A DNA stretch of 64,000 bases from Meghimatium bilineatum (taxonomy: Eukaryota > Mollusca > Gastropoda > Stylommatophora > Philomycidae): contig CM067306.1 in NCBI GenBank assembly GCA_034231615.1, positions 61,339,475 to 61,403,474 on the forward strand, given 5' to 3'. Position 1 is the stretch's first letter. Each line of letters opens with the position of its first letter. The position numbers were made by a program, and so were the translations under genes. The notes under the pieces are model-generated. The model was given only the letters and a program-made list of their open reading frames with translations, was not told the DNA's origin and did no database searches. Positions 54,776 to 64,000 of this stretch are shown here, one piece after another.

Positions 54776-55604
54776 AAACAATGTGGACTATCTATCTCTG
54801 ATGTTCTATTATCATAATTCTTATTATCCTTACCACAAACAACAGCCGCTACCAACATCAATAGCACAACAGCTATCACTAATACAACAACTCTCATCAC
54901 CACCACCACCAATATCATAACCGCCGCTGTCATCATCAATACCACAATCCCCGATACCAACACCATAACCGCACCACAACCAACACCTTCATCACCGCTA
55001 ACAAGACAGCCAGCACTGCCAACTCTATCACCATTAAAACCACCACCATCATTATCATCAAAACCTAGAAACTCCTCTCAGAAACCTAAACCAAGATCGT
55101 AAAAATAACTGAGCATTGTAAATATTTTTTACAATGTGCATATAGAAAATGTAATAAAGATCTCCGTTTATAAGATCTCCTTCTAGTCTCATTTTCTGGC
55201 TAAATACTATTTATCTCCATTATTATTTATAGCAAACATTCCTTCTCCAAAATAGAACTCTATCTTTGGAGATACAAAACTCACAGGGACAAACACATTC
55301 AACAAAACATCTTCTAACAGTCCTGCATCCAAAAATTTTGTCGAGTTTAGAAATTCATCCGGTGACCTCAGAGGTCAATCTTTGTTTTGGAAAAAGGACA
55401 AGAGCCCGCTAGATAGTTTGGAGGTCATGCCTCAATATTTGCTGAACGTGTATACTCACACTGTCTCTGCTTAATGGAGATTGGAAGAGCACAAATTTGG
55501 ATGTGGATTTTTTTTTTTGGATGTCTGAAATCACTCGCTACTTTTCTTAATTTGTCTCGCTTCCTGGCTCGATATTTGTCTATTATTTCGCATATAAATG
55601 TATT
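54776..55604. other. No recognised gene
   Basis: Irregular ACCACCACC/CATCATCA trinucleotide-rich sequence at 54840-55070, then unique-looking sequence. A pyrimidine-run minus frame is not supported as coding. Confidence 0.45.
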
Positions 55605-55780
55605 GATGGGAGAGAGAGAGAGAGAGAGGGAAAGAAAGAGAAAGAAAGATATATATATATATATACAGAAGGGAAATATAGAGAGAGGGATACAGAAAGA
55701 GGATACATAGATAGAGAAAAAGAGTGGGAGAAAAAGTAAAGAAAGACCGAGAGGTAGAGAAGAGAAGGAGAAATATTGAG
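55605..55780. repeat. (GA)n and GAAA-rich microsatellite region
   Basis: GAGAGAGAGA, AGAAAGAGAAAGA, a short (TA)n and purine-rich decay, ending at the SINE-A target site. Confidence 0.9.
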
Positions 55781-55788
55781 CGTTGAAT

Positions 55789-56071
55789 CTCCCATGTGTT
55801 GCCGGGGCCCGAAAGGGGAGCAAAGAATAGCAACACTGTTTACCTTCCACGCGTGTCGTAAAAGGCGACTAAGGAGGTTATGGGATGGAGTTGGCTGTCC
55901 CATCCCATATAGGGTCAGTGACCCAAAGCCATGCTTAAGTCGGATTTGTCAGGCCGAAAGGCGCAGATATCGCAGCAATGTTGTAAATCATGACACAACG
56001 CATTCCGTTCTCCGGACTACATCCTGCTAATCTGCAGGAGTTTGAGAACGAACGCAGAAGAAAAAGAAGAA
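55789..56071 (+). mobile_element. SINE-A, best-preserved copy
   Basis: Starts CTCCCATGTGTTGCCGGGGC and runs through CGAAAGGGGAGCAAAGAATA, ATGGGATGGAGTTGGCTGTC and CCCATATAGGGTCAGTGACC to GGAGTTTGAGAACGAACGCA and a GAAGAAAAAGAAG tail. The direct repeat CGTTGAAT lies at 55781-55788 and 56072-56079. Useful as family reference. Confidence 0.94.
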
Positions 56072-56084
56072 CGTTGAATAAAAC

Positions 56085-56250
56085 ATGTCCACCGAAGACG
56101 GATGTGTCGGGCCATTGATGGAAATAAAACGGCTATACAACGCATTTCCATTCTCTGGACTACATCCTGCTGGAATTCTTATATTACCATGGTCCTGCTA
56201 CAAGAGAGATCTAGCGGGAGTTTGAGAATGAATGCTAAAAAGAAGAATGC
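56085..56250 (+). mobile_element. SINE-B copy
   Basis: GTCCACCGAAGACGGATGTG, TCGGGCCATTGATGG, CTCTGGACTACATCCTGCTG, CATGGTCCTGCTACAAGAGA and GTTTGAGAATGAATGC. It follows the SINE-A copy after only about 6 bp. Confidence 0.88.
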
Positions 56251-56383
56251 AAAAGGAGAGATGCTGCTGTTCGTGCGTCACAGTCGACGAGATGATGATG
56301 AAGATGGTGATGTCTGCTGTGTGCCCGTCTTTGACTAGTGAGTCCTATGCGTGCTAGGAAATGTCTACCACATTCTGAACGTT

Positions 56384-56402
56384 AGTTAGTTAGTTAGTTA
56401 GT
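56384..56402. repeat. (TTAG)n microsatellite
   Basis: Four to five GTTA units at the 3' edge of the minus-strand LINE-4 copy; possibly its simple-sequence tail. Confidence 0.85.
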
Positions 56403-58425
56403 CGTCGGATCATCATCACTGCAAACTGGACACATCCATAGTTGCTCCGATCTCTCCTTGAGTGTATCCGCCATCACACTTCTGCTGACAGTACCGGTTC
56501 TATGCTGGTTGACCATCATTCTTCTGGCCCTCCAAAATGTTCACTTCTAGCAACACCGCATTTCAATTCCTGATCTTTAATCCTAGTCATTGAAAAGGAA
56601 TCATCATCCACATTAGTCTCACTCTCGCGTGGTATATTCTGAACGTGTGTGGGATGAGTCTGTGGGTCATTGAGCAGGTCTTGACTTTCATCTAGCGCGT
56701 TTGTGTTACGCATCATTGTTTCTGAGGTTCTTTGCATCTGCTGCACCGGTCCTGATTCTGCAATACCAGTTGGATCTGTCTTGTGCAAGATTCTCCCATC
56801 CCGCCCATGAATTTGTGCCTATTTTGAAATCAGTCATGTCTTAAGAGTATCTATGAAAAAGTTTCTTCTGTCCTCCTGCCTTGCGGGAGTCAGTCAGGAG
56901 TTCTCCATATAACAAATTCTTTGGTAGACGATGAACTTTCTTGTGGACCATGTGCCCCGCCTATCGTATCTGCGCCTTCATCAATATTGTATGTATGCTT
57001 ACAGATTTAGATTTCATCAGTTCATCAGTACTTCACTGTCTGGTATTTCATCAGTACTTCACTTTCTGGTATTTCATCAGTACTTCACTGTCTGGTATTT
57101 CATCAGTACTTCACTGTCTGGTATTTCATCAGTACTTCACTGTCTGGTATTTCATCAGTACTTCACTGTCTGGTATTTCATCAGTACTTCACTGTCTGGT
57201 ATTTCATCAGTACTTCACTTTCTGGTATGTCATCAGTACTTCACTGTCTGGTATTTCATCAGTACTTCACTGTCTGGTATTTCATCAGTACTTCACTGTC
57301 TGGTATTTCATCAGTACTTCACTGTCTGGTATTTTATCCCACCAATGGATGTTGAATATTTTACGAAGGCAGCTTAGGTGGGAGTGGATGTCTTCTAGTC
57401 TTTCAGGCACATACTGTCCATGTTTCACATGCATAAAGGAATGATGACATATATTACTGCTGCCTGGTAAACTATGAGCTTCGTGGTAGTTGTTATTCTC
57501 CTTCTTTCCCATACGTTTTTTCCGCAGTCTTCCAAATGTGGCACTAGCTTTCTCTGTTCTGTTGTTTACCTCAGTATCGATGTTTACATCTTGTGAGAGA
57601 TTGCTGCCCAGGTAGGTGAAACTATTGACTGCTCTTTTTCTTTGATCCTTATATGGGAATTTAAGTGTAGTGTGTTTTGTGTGGGTTGAATCATGACCTG
57701 TTTTCTTTGTATTCATGGCGACAGCATAGTTGTCGCAGGCTTCAGTAAATTGGTTTTAGGTGACTTGCATAATATGCGCAGAATCAGCTTTTACAGTGCG
57801 CACTATCTGGAATCAGCTTACAGTGCGCACTATCTGCATAGAGGAGTTCCCTTACCATTATGTCACGCACCTTAGTTTTGGCTCGTAAACGCCGAAGGTT
57901 GAAAAGTTTATCGTCTGCTGTGTATCTTATTTATATTCCTGTTACGCCACGTGATCTAGATGCATGTTGGAGGTAGAACACATCTTTCTTTGACCCAATT
58001 TCTTACAGGAAAGGCTGGTGATGACACTTCATCACTGGTAACAAGGACCATCATGTCGTCATCAAACTGTCTACTACGTTGATAAACTTTGGGGGGGGGG
58101 GGGCAGCCAAATTTGGCAAACACTTTCCACAGCCTATCTCTGTTCACAGTGTAAAATGCCTCTGTAAGGTCTACAAATGTTGTTAAAAGTTCCCTATGTT
58201 GTTCTTAGATTTTTTCTTGGAGTTGACGGGCAGCAATAATCATGTCCACTGTCCCGAGACCCGCACGAAATCAGCACTGACTTTCAAGCAGATCATCTTT
58301 GAGTGTCTGCATAAGTGGCCTCAGCATTACACGAGCTAATATTTTACCAGCCATTGATAGTAACAATATCCCTCAATGGTTCTCACATGATTGTTTATGT
58401 CCCTTACCTTCATAGAGGTGGGGAA
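56403..58425 (-). mobile_element. LINE-4 ORF2 pseudogene, longest RT copy here
   Basis: Read in order on the minus strand with several shifts: LSMAGKILARVMLRPL (near 58340), FRAGLGTVDMIIAARQLQEK (near 58250), FVDLTEAFYTVNRDRLWKVF (near 58160; motif A), SSPAFPVRNWVKERCVLPPT (near 58000), LYADSAHCK (near 57840; the YADD position has S for the second D), RAVNSFTYLGSNLSQDVNID (near 57620), LRKIFNIHWWDKIPDSEVL (near 57350), then beyond a 26-bp array KSVSIHTILMKAQIR and RLPKNLLYGELL. It ends with a CPVC motif near 56430. Stops, a poly-G insertion at 58091-58104 and a local duplication at 57775-57845 make it inactive. The N-terminal endonuclease is absent. Confidence 0.93.
57017..57335. repeat. 26-bp minisatellite inside the LINE-4 coding region
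   Basis: About 12 units of GGTATTTCATCAGTACTTCA plus CTGTCT. On the minus strand the first unit is the LINE codons for DSEVLMK, and the coding sequence resumes (KSKSVSIHTILMKAQIR) on the far side. At 26 bp the unit shifts frame each time, so the array breaks the ORF. Confidence 0.96.
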
Positions 58426-58427
58426 AA

Positions 58428-58525
58428 ACACAGAAAGAGAGAGAGAGTTGGAGAGAGAAGTAGAGAAAGAGCCAGAGAGAGAGAAATATATAGAGAAAGA
58501 TAAGGAGAAAGAAAGGTTAGACATT
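58428..58525. repeat. (GA)n-rich tract
   Basis: GAGAGAGAGAGTTGGAGAGA and related purine repeats at the 5' edge of the LINE-4 copy. Confidence 0.9.
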
Positions 58526-58599
58526 GCATAAAAATGAGAGATTTAGTCAAGAAGATGAGGAGAGGGAAAGACATTCTGTATTTAGAAGACAACATCGCC

Positions 58600-58700
58600 A
58601 TTGTGTTGCCGGGGCCAAATAGGGGAGTAAAGAATAGCGAATCTGTTACCTGCCATATACGTCGTAAAAGGTCGGCTAAGGAGTTGCTCGCACACTCAGT
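58600..58700 (+). mobile_element. SINE-A 5' part
   Basis: TTGTGTTGCCGGGGCCAAAT, AGGGGAGTAAAGAATAGCGA, CCTGCCATATACGTCGTAAA and GGCTAAGGAG. The 3' part is missing. Confidence 0.82.
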
Positions 58701-59514
58701 ATTAAGTGTTGACTGTACTGGCTGTCTGAAAAGTTTGAGAACCTCTGTCTTAAATGTTTTTGTAATTTCAGCGCATATCCATTGCACTAATATTTTACAG
58801 CATTGATGCGATCGTATGTGCGTTCATAAAAAATCAAAGAATATTAAAACGTCACGTGTCATGTATGTCTTAAGAGGCGATTAATAAGGGCTGGTCATGC
58901 TCAGCATACTACTTCCGTACATACACTTAAGTGCCTTTGATTAAGGCACTAGGCACTACATGTCCCTTAATTACGTCAACTTTGTAAAAAATAAATTTGA
59001 CCCCCCCCCCCCTCATTTTTGTGAATTTTTTACCATCCCCTCCCCCCTTAAAAAAAAGATGAAAAATAAACTTATTTTAAGCACAAAAAAGTACTTTACA
59101 AATGTTACTTTTTGTTCCTCTCAATATATTTAAATTTTTTTTTATCAATTTCATTGGGGAATAAAAAATACAATTGTTAACGTTCACTTTTGTTCTCTCT
59201 CTTCCTTCCCCCCTCCCTCCCGTGTCAACAACTGTCAAACTTCTTCCCCCTCACCATAATTGTTGGCGTAATTTATAGACAGCCTTTAGCTGGGATATAA
59301 ACTATGAGAGCAGCTGAATATTCGTTTGTTAGCGCGGCGTCCAGAGCCTGAGCTGACAAGCCACTGAAACCTGACTAGAGTTTTCAAGTGGTTATGCCAG
59401 TACGTGTTGGCGTTGTTCTTACTTGGACCTAATGATCTGATACTGAATCTGTTTTTATTGTGCTTACTTTAATTGCTTTAAAAAAAAATTCATTGTCATA
59501 TGCTCGTTGTGTTC
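58701..59514. other. No recognised gene
   Basis: Poly-C and poly-A/T homopolymer runs at 58999-59060 and 59115-59140, plus a short SINE-A-like string (CATGTATGTCTTAAGAGGCG) at 58859-58880. Nothing coding seen. Confidence 0.45.
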
Positions 59515-59625
59515 GTTTATAATGGTGTCGTGTCTCGTGTATAATGGTGTCGTGTCTCGTTTATAATGGTGTCGTGTCTCGTTTATAATGGTGTCGTGTC
59601 TCGTTTATAATGGTGTCGTGTCTCG
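59515..59625. repeat. 22-bp minisatellite
   Basis: Five units of TTTATAATGGTGTCGTGTCT plus CG. Confidence 0.96.
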
Positions 59626-59639
59626 TACGATGCAGTTTT

Positions 59640-59870
59640 TATGTGTCTTGTTCTTCTCATGGGACATACTCTTTCCAAAACGTGGTCTTCCTTATGAATT
59701 CTTTGAGCACTCCCCGATTCTGGGCGAGTTGACCTTCCGCACCCAGAGACATGTTTAAGCAATGTGATATATCACTGCACAATCGTCGTCTTGGGCGCCC
59801 CCTTCCCCTGTTGCCGTTAACTCTGCCTTCAGCTATTAATCTTTCCATGTTGTTGTATCTTTATATAACC
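59640..59870 (-). mobile_element. LINE C-terminal fragment
   Basis: The minus frame 59848-59657 reads MERLIAEGRVNGNRGRGRPR, then CLNMSLGAEGQLAQNRGVL and KEFIRKTTFW. The GRGRPRR basic motif and following AQ(N/D)R block are typical of LINE ORF ends. Confidence 0.8.
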
Positions 59871-60089
59871 ACAAAAAAACAACAACACATCTTTCTTATT
59901 AATATTTTGTTAAGGAGCCATCCCTCTTCGATGTGTATTGATCGTAACACTTCTTGATGTGTCTATTTATCTGTCTATGGTATACATAACATTCTTCTGT
60001 AGCATCTCATTTCGAAAGCAGCGATTCTATTTGCTATTTATTTAATGCTATTGTTTTGCAGCTATTGTCACGACTTTACAGTCCTGTGG

Positions 60090-60180
60090 ACACAACCGGG
60101 AATCATCTTTCTAAAGTGACGTTATTATTATTTCTCCGTGATTTCTATCGGTCACTTTGTGTCTAGCCATCGGCAATATA
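60090..60180. mobile_element. MITE-2 half
   Basis: AATCATCTTTCTAAAGTGAC, TTTCTCCGTGATTTCTATCG and TCACTTTGTGTCTAGCCATC, matching the left arm and centre of 49879-50012. The right arm is missing. Confidence 0.7.
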
Positions 60181-60185
60181 AGACT

Positions 60186-60245
60186 TGATTCTTGATGAGA
60201 AACCAGCATCATGACACACGTGACATTCCATGAGTACTCCGTTCT
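60186..60245 (+). repeat. R400 edge fragment
   Basis: TTGATTCTTGATGAGAAACC, CACACGTGACATTCCATGAG and TACTCCG, matching the left edge of 1135-1548. Confidence 0.65.
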
Positions 60246-60305
60246 TCGCTCCACCCAGAAATATATAAGAATATCCAAGTCTATCCAAGAATATGAAGAT
60301 TCAAA

Positions 60306-60430
60306 GTCCCAGTCAGATGTTGATTATGTGATCTTAAGTCCCAGTCAGATGTTGATTATGTGATCTTAAGTCCCAGTCAGATGTTGATTATGTGATCTTA
60401 AGTTCCAGTCAGATGTTGATTATGTTATCT
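60306..60430. repeat. 32-bp tandem repeat, four units
   Basis: AGTCCCAGTCAGATGTTGAT plus TATGTGATCTTA, four times with two changes in the last unit. Confidence 0.96.
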
Positions 60431-60479
60431 TGAATCTGTTCAAGAGGACAAACTTATAAGACATTGACTCAAGCATTCG

Positions 60480-60712
60480 TAATGACTCGTTTTACTATTA
60501 CCGTAATTTTCATTGGTCAGAATGATTATACTTTGTGTGACAGCCAATGAAAATCAAGGAAATAGTCGAATGAGGCATTTTAAAAGGCTGAATTTCCTAT
60601 TAGCCAATATGTTTTATATCGGAGATGGTGTTACCTTGTGTCAACATCCAATGAAAATCACGGGAAAAGTCAATTGTGCCACTTTAGAAGGATGATTTCC
60701 TATTGGCCCACA
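60480..60712. mobile_element. MITE-2 foldback, one complete and one half copy
   Basis: The first hairpin pairs CCGTAATTTTCATTGGTCA with AGCCAATGAAAATCAAGG around TATACTTTGTGTGAC. It is followed by TTTCCTATTAGCCA and a second right half (ACATCCAATGAAAATCACGG, GATGATTTCCTATTGGCCCA). Confidence 0.8.
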
Positions 60713-60744
60713 AGTCTTAAATTGTTTACTATCACGTGTGATTC

Positions 60745-60815
60745 GTGCTTTCGCCGAGGATTGATGTGTCGGGCAATTGGCGAAAAGGAAACAGCAAAAC
60801 ACATCCTTTTCATCA
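60745..60815 (+). mobile_element. SINE-B fragment
   Basis: GCCGAGGATTGATGTGTCGG, GCAATTGGCGAAAAGGAAAC and AAAACACATCC. It runs into the tetranucleotide repeat. Confidence 0.68.
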
Positions 60816-60895
60816 GACAGACAGATAGGCAGGCAGGCAGACAGATTAGATAGATAGATAGATGGATGGATGGATGGATGGATGAGTCGGTGGGT
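60816..60895. repeat. Tetranucleotide microsatellite
   Basis: CAGACAGACAGA, GGCAGGCAGGCAG, TAGATAGATAGA and TGGATGGATGGA blocks in series. Confidence 0.95.
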
Positions 60896-60954
60896 GGGTT
60901 TGGATGCATGGATACTAATACTCCCTGATATAACAACAACAAATTGCCATCACA

Positions 60955-61545
60955 CAGTCAGGTTGTGACTCTAGATTCTATGATATAGATTATTACTCAG
61001 TCAGGTTGTGACTCTAGATTCTATGATATAGATCATTACTCAGTCAGGTTGTGACTCTAGATTCTACGATATAGATCATTACTCAGTCAGGTTGTGACTC
61101 TAGATTCTATGATATAGATCATTACTCAGTCAGGTTGTGACTCTAGATTTTATGATATAGATCATTACTCAGTCAGGTTGTGACTCTAGATTCTACGATA
61201 TAGATCATTACTCAGTCAGGTTGGGACTCTAGATTCTATGATATAGATCATTACTCAGTCAGGTTGGGACTCTAGATTCTACGATATAGATCATTACTCA
61301 GTCAGGTTGTGACTCTAGATTCTATGATATAGATCATTACTCAGTCAGGTTGTGACTCTAGATTCTACGATATAGATCATTACTCAGTCAGGTTGGGACT
61401 CTAGATTCTACGATATAGATCATTACTCAGTCAGGTTGGGACTCTAGATTCTATGATATAGATCATTACTCAGTCAGGTTGGGACTCTAGATTCTATGAT
61501 ATAGATCATTACTCAGTCAGGTCGGGACTCCGAATTCTATGACAT
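60955..61545. repeat. 43-bp minisatellite
   Basis: About 13-14 units of ACTCAGTCAGGTTGTGACTC plus TAGATTCTATGATATAGATCATT. Variable sites are GTGACT/GGGACT and CTATG/CTACG. The two sites segregate in different combinations, suggesting conversion between units. The outermost right unit is diverged. Confidence 0.97.
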
Positions 61546-62885
61546 AAGCTGCTGTATCAGAGTTTCCGTCCTACCATACAGTTTCTCTTCGACGCTGATT
61601 AGGGTGGGTAATCTTTCTCTTCAGGTCTACATACTGGGATCAGTCTGAAGGGCTGTAACCTCTAACCTACATCACTACCAAAAGTAATTCCCAGCAACTG
61701 GTAATTATATTTTTACTTCGGAATATTTATGTAGTTCTTAAAAGAGCTGAAATTTTAATTTGCTAAGGGAGATGAGTTCAGAGATCAGGAAACCTGATAA
61801 CTTTGTAATCCTTGAACCCCAGATATATTTTGGATTTCTAAGTCTTAAAGTAACACGGGCATTTCAATTTAAGATTGTTTCTCGAACTGGAAACCGCTAG
61901 ATATTAAGATTAGATATATCCGCGATTATATTTATCCGCTTAACTCCATTTTCAGATACGACTTGTACACGAGTGTTTCACATTATACGCAATTTCAAGT
62001 GTAAATTATTTCAATTTCCAACTGTCGATTCTCTAGTTCACGCAGTGAAAAATTGGTGACTAATTTTTTTTTTAAGTTAGTAAAATTTGAATGCATTCAA
62101 TCAATCAAGTAAAATACCGACTGGCGTAGGCGATCATGTTTATCCACGACTCTCTGTCTCTTGTGTTGTCACTTAAGGTAGAAAGTAAAAGAAACAATCA
62201 TTGCAATCTTAAGGAAGAAAGTAAAAATAAAGAATTGCTATCTAAGATAATTTTTATAGTATTAAACACCGATCTGGGACGTGAATCTTAGACTTCAACG
62301 GCGTAGACCATCTGAGTGCCCATGATGTCCAGGTTACATCGATCAAGTCGTGCTCCTCTGATGAACAGGCTTGATATGCGCTTGAGAATCGGTATACCAT
62401 CCACTTTGACACACTACATACCTTAGGAATTAACGTCCGTCAATCATATGTGTCATAGATAATCTATTGTGTTCTATCACTTTTCTGTTTGTATAATTTT
62501 CTAAATATCCAGTGATATTCCGCCGACTTTCTTTTTGGTTTTGTTTCATCTCTATCTTTCCAGTTTTTTCCATCATTTACACTCAACCTGACATATCCTG
62601 CCTAGCCATCCGGACGTGCTGGACAGGGCGTTTTTCACCATTTTGTGTGTTCTTGATAAGGACATTTCTGTTTCATATTGTGTATATTGGTTTAAAGTTC
62701 CGTTGCAATTAATACCAGTTTCTTAACAATCAGATGGAAACAGATGGGTTTCCGGTTCCGGTTCAAGATGGAAGTAGTTGATTTCTTCGTACTTGCTATA
62801 GTCGGTTGATCTGTGCCCTAATAAGCACAATCGTAAAACCCCCATTATTCATGAAACAGAGGTTTACTGATTTTTATGTGATGGA
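61546..62885. other. No recognised feature
   Basis: About 1.3 kb of AT-rich unique-looking DNA, the least repetitive stretch in the window. No frame over 66 codons and no recognisable motif. Confidence 0.45.
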
Positions 62886-63137
62886 TGGAAATATCTTGGT
62901 CACGTTTTACGATTAGATGTAAACAGAATAGACCAACAAGCCCTTATGTGGTCACCTGAGGGTAAAAGAAAAAGAGGAAGACCTAAAATAACCCTTAAAA
63001 ACAACATTCTTAAAAAAGGGGAATTAATAGGTTGTAAGACCATCCAGGAACTAAAGCTGCAGGCAGCGGACCGCATTATATGGAGAACCAAAACCTCTGC
63101 CCTATGTGTCGCTTGCGGCACGAAAGGAACTAACTAA
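62886..63137 (+). mobile_element. LINE C-terminal fragment, intact frame
   Basis: An uninterrupted frame reads WKYLGHVLRLDVNRIDQQAL, MWSPEGKRKRGRPKITLKN, then ELKLQAADRIIWR and ALCVACGTKGTN and stop. The basic KRKRGRPK motif and order fit the post-RT C-terminus of a non-LTR element, of a type different from LINE-1 to LINE-4 here. Confidence 0.85.
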
Positions 63138-63918
63138 CAAAATGACGTTTCACCAATCCTTAATGTTCTTGCACAAACCACGCAAGTCATCGACGCTTCA
63201 CCATTACTTAATGTTCTTGTCACGGGTCTAAACAGATTGAGAATCATTGTTTCAACCCACACACACTAAGAACACATACTGTGAGGGTGTCAACATTCCA
63301 CACAACCCTACGCCATCATGCGATGCAGCGTAATAAATTAACCAAGAATTGCTTCAATGACAGTAACAGTAAGCCATATTGCTTCCGCATGGATTGTTAT
63401 TTTCACAGATGGCCAAACAATTTCCTGCGTTGAAAAGATTTCATCACATCATCTAGTGACACGTAAAATGCCGGTTTGTAATAAGTGCATATATATACTG
63501 CGGTAATTTTCAATTGAATGTTTTGATGTTTATTATATGCGATATCTCCTTGTTTTATTGTACGAGATAAGATAGGATTCGACATTTATGAAAAGTGTTT
63601 CTTTGTTACTTGCGGGATTTCTGCTTATAATGGACTATAACTGTTCGTTTTTGCTATTAAATTGTATTCTAAAACTAGTTTCATTATAGCAAATAAGATA
63701 TGATTTGGCTGTTATGAAAAGTGTGTTTCTTTGTTAGTTGCGATAATGTTTATGAGGGATTATAATTCAGTAAGTATTTCCTATTAACTTGTATCATAAA
63801 GCTAGTGTTTAGAAAACAATTATACTTTTATGTTTTCACGAGACTACGATTTGATAGAATGAACTTTTATGTTCTGGGAAAGAGAATTACAAATAAATTA
63901 CAAACAAGTTAAAAATGG
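63138..63918. other. No gene; diverged ~130-bp duplication
   Basis: Two related blocks lie at about 63560-63680 and 63690-63810 (TATGAAAAGTGT, TTTCTTTGTTA, TTGCG, then ATTATAA). They are too diverged to call an array. No coding frame recognised. Confidence 0.45.
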
Positions 63919-64000
63919 CGGTTATAAAATGCTACATCTATTCTATATTAATGTATGGATCAGAAACATGGATACTAAATAAACAATTAGAAGACATAAT
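63915..64000 (+). mobile_element. LINE-1 copy running off the window
   Basis: AAAATGCTACATCTATTCTA encodes KCYIYSILMYGSETW, then ILNKQLED, identical in position to the 20188 copy. It continues beyond the window edge. Confidence 0.9.

Overview
The window looks like repeat-rich intergenic DNA from an AT-rich animal genome. The mixture of LINE reverse-transcriptase ends, tRNA-headed SINEs and many minisatellites suggests an invertebrate. I lean towards a mollusc or another lophotrochozoan, from family resemblance only and at low confidence. I found no convincing host protein-coding gene, rRNA gene, functional tRNA gene or CRISPR array. Nearly every open frame over 60 codons is either a tandem array read as codons or a decayed LINE fragment.

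Family names used below are mine. LINE-1: RT C-terminus with a YGSETWTLN-type motif and a (GAT)n tail; includes a sister type, LINE-1b. LINE-2: carries an RNase H domain and a cysteine-rich CTCG/CPCG motif, with a GAACGAAAGAAGAAG tail. LINE-3: RT C-terminus with a CYQCQTW-type motif; some copies end in a (GATA)n tail. LINE-4: RT with a CPxC or C2H2 C-terminus. SINE-A: about 265-280 bp, no tRNA head, GAA-rich tail, by far the commonest repeat with about 30 copies or pieces. SINE-B: shares SINE-A's 3' part. tSINE-1, -2 and -3: tRNA-headed SINEs. MITE-1 and MITE-2: foldback elements with inverted repeats. R400 and R140: unclassified interspersed repeats. By eye, tandem arrays cover about one fifth of the window and SINE-A/B about one tenth.

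Layout. 1-9 kb: a 36-38 bp array, R400, an 8-bp two-state array, LINE-3 with a GATA tail, LINE-1, several SINE-A copies and the 18-bp DYADYM array. 9-20 kb: LINE-3 inserted in a minisatellite, tSINE-1 with target duplications, 22-, 42- and 37-bp arrays (the last with a 260-bp higher-order period), MITE-1, a decayed RNase H region and a 16-bp array. 20-32 kb: LINE-1 and LINE-1b copies with target duplications, SINE inside SINE, R400 in inverted orientation, a 25-bp array, LINE-3 copies and LINE-2 with target duplications. 32-45 kb: paired SINE-A copies, MITE-1 containing a LINE-4 tail, LINE-3, LINE-2 interrupted by LINE-1, then the 69-bp and 18-bp arrays. 45-64 kb: several long arrays, MITE-2, a 2-kb LINE-4 pseudogene containing a 26-bp array, a 43-bp array and further LINE ends.

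The most interesting theme is that several minisatellites appear to be expansions of transposon sequence. Arrays lie inside or at the exact edge of LINE reading frames at 4.5, 40.6, 44.4, 54.1 and 57.0 kb, and inside SINE-A at 30.0 kb. The second theme is a readable insertion history. Target-site duplications of 8-13 bp flank many SINE and LINE copies. They include a LINE-4 tail inside MITE-1 whose empty site is preserved in another MITE-1 copy, and a LINE-1 tail splitting a LINE-2 RNase H region.
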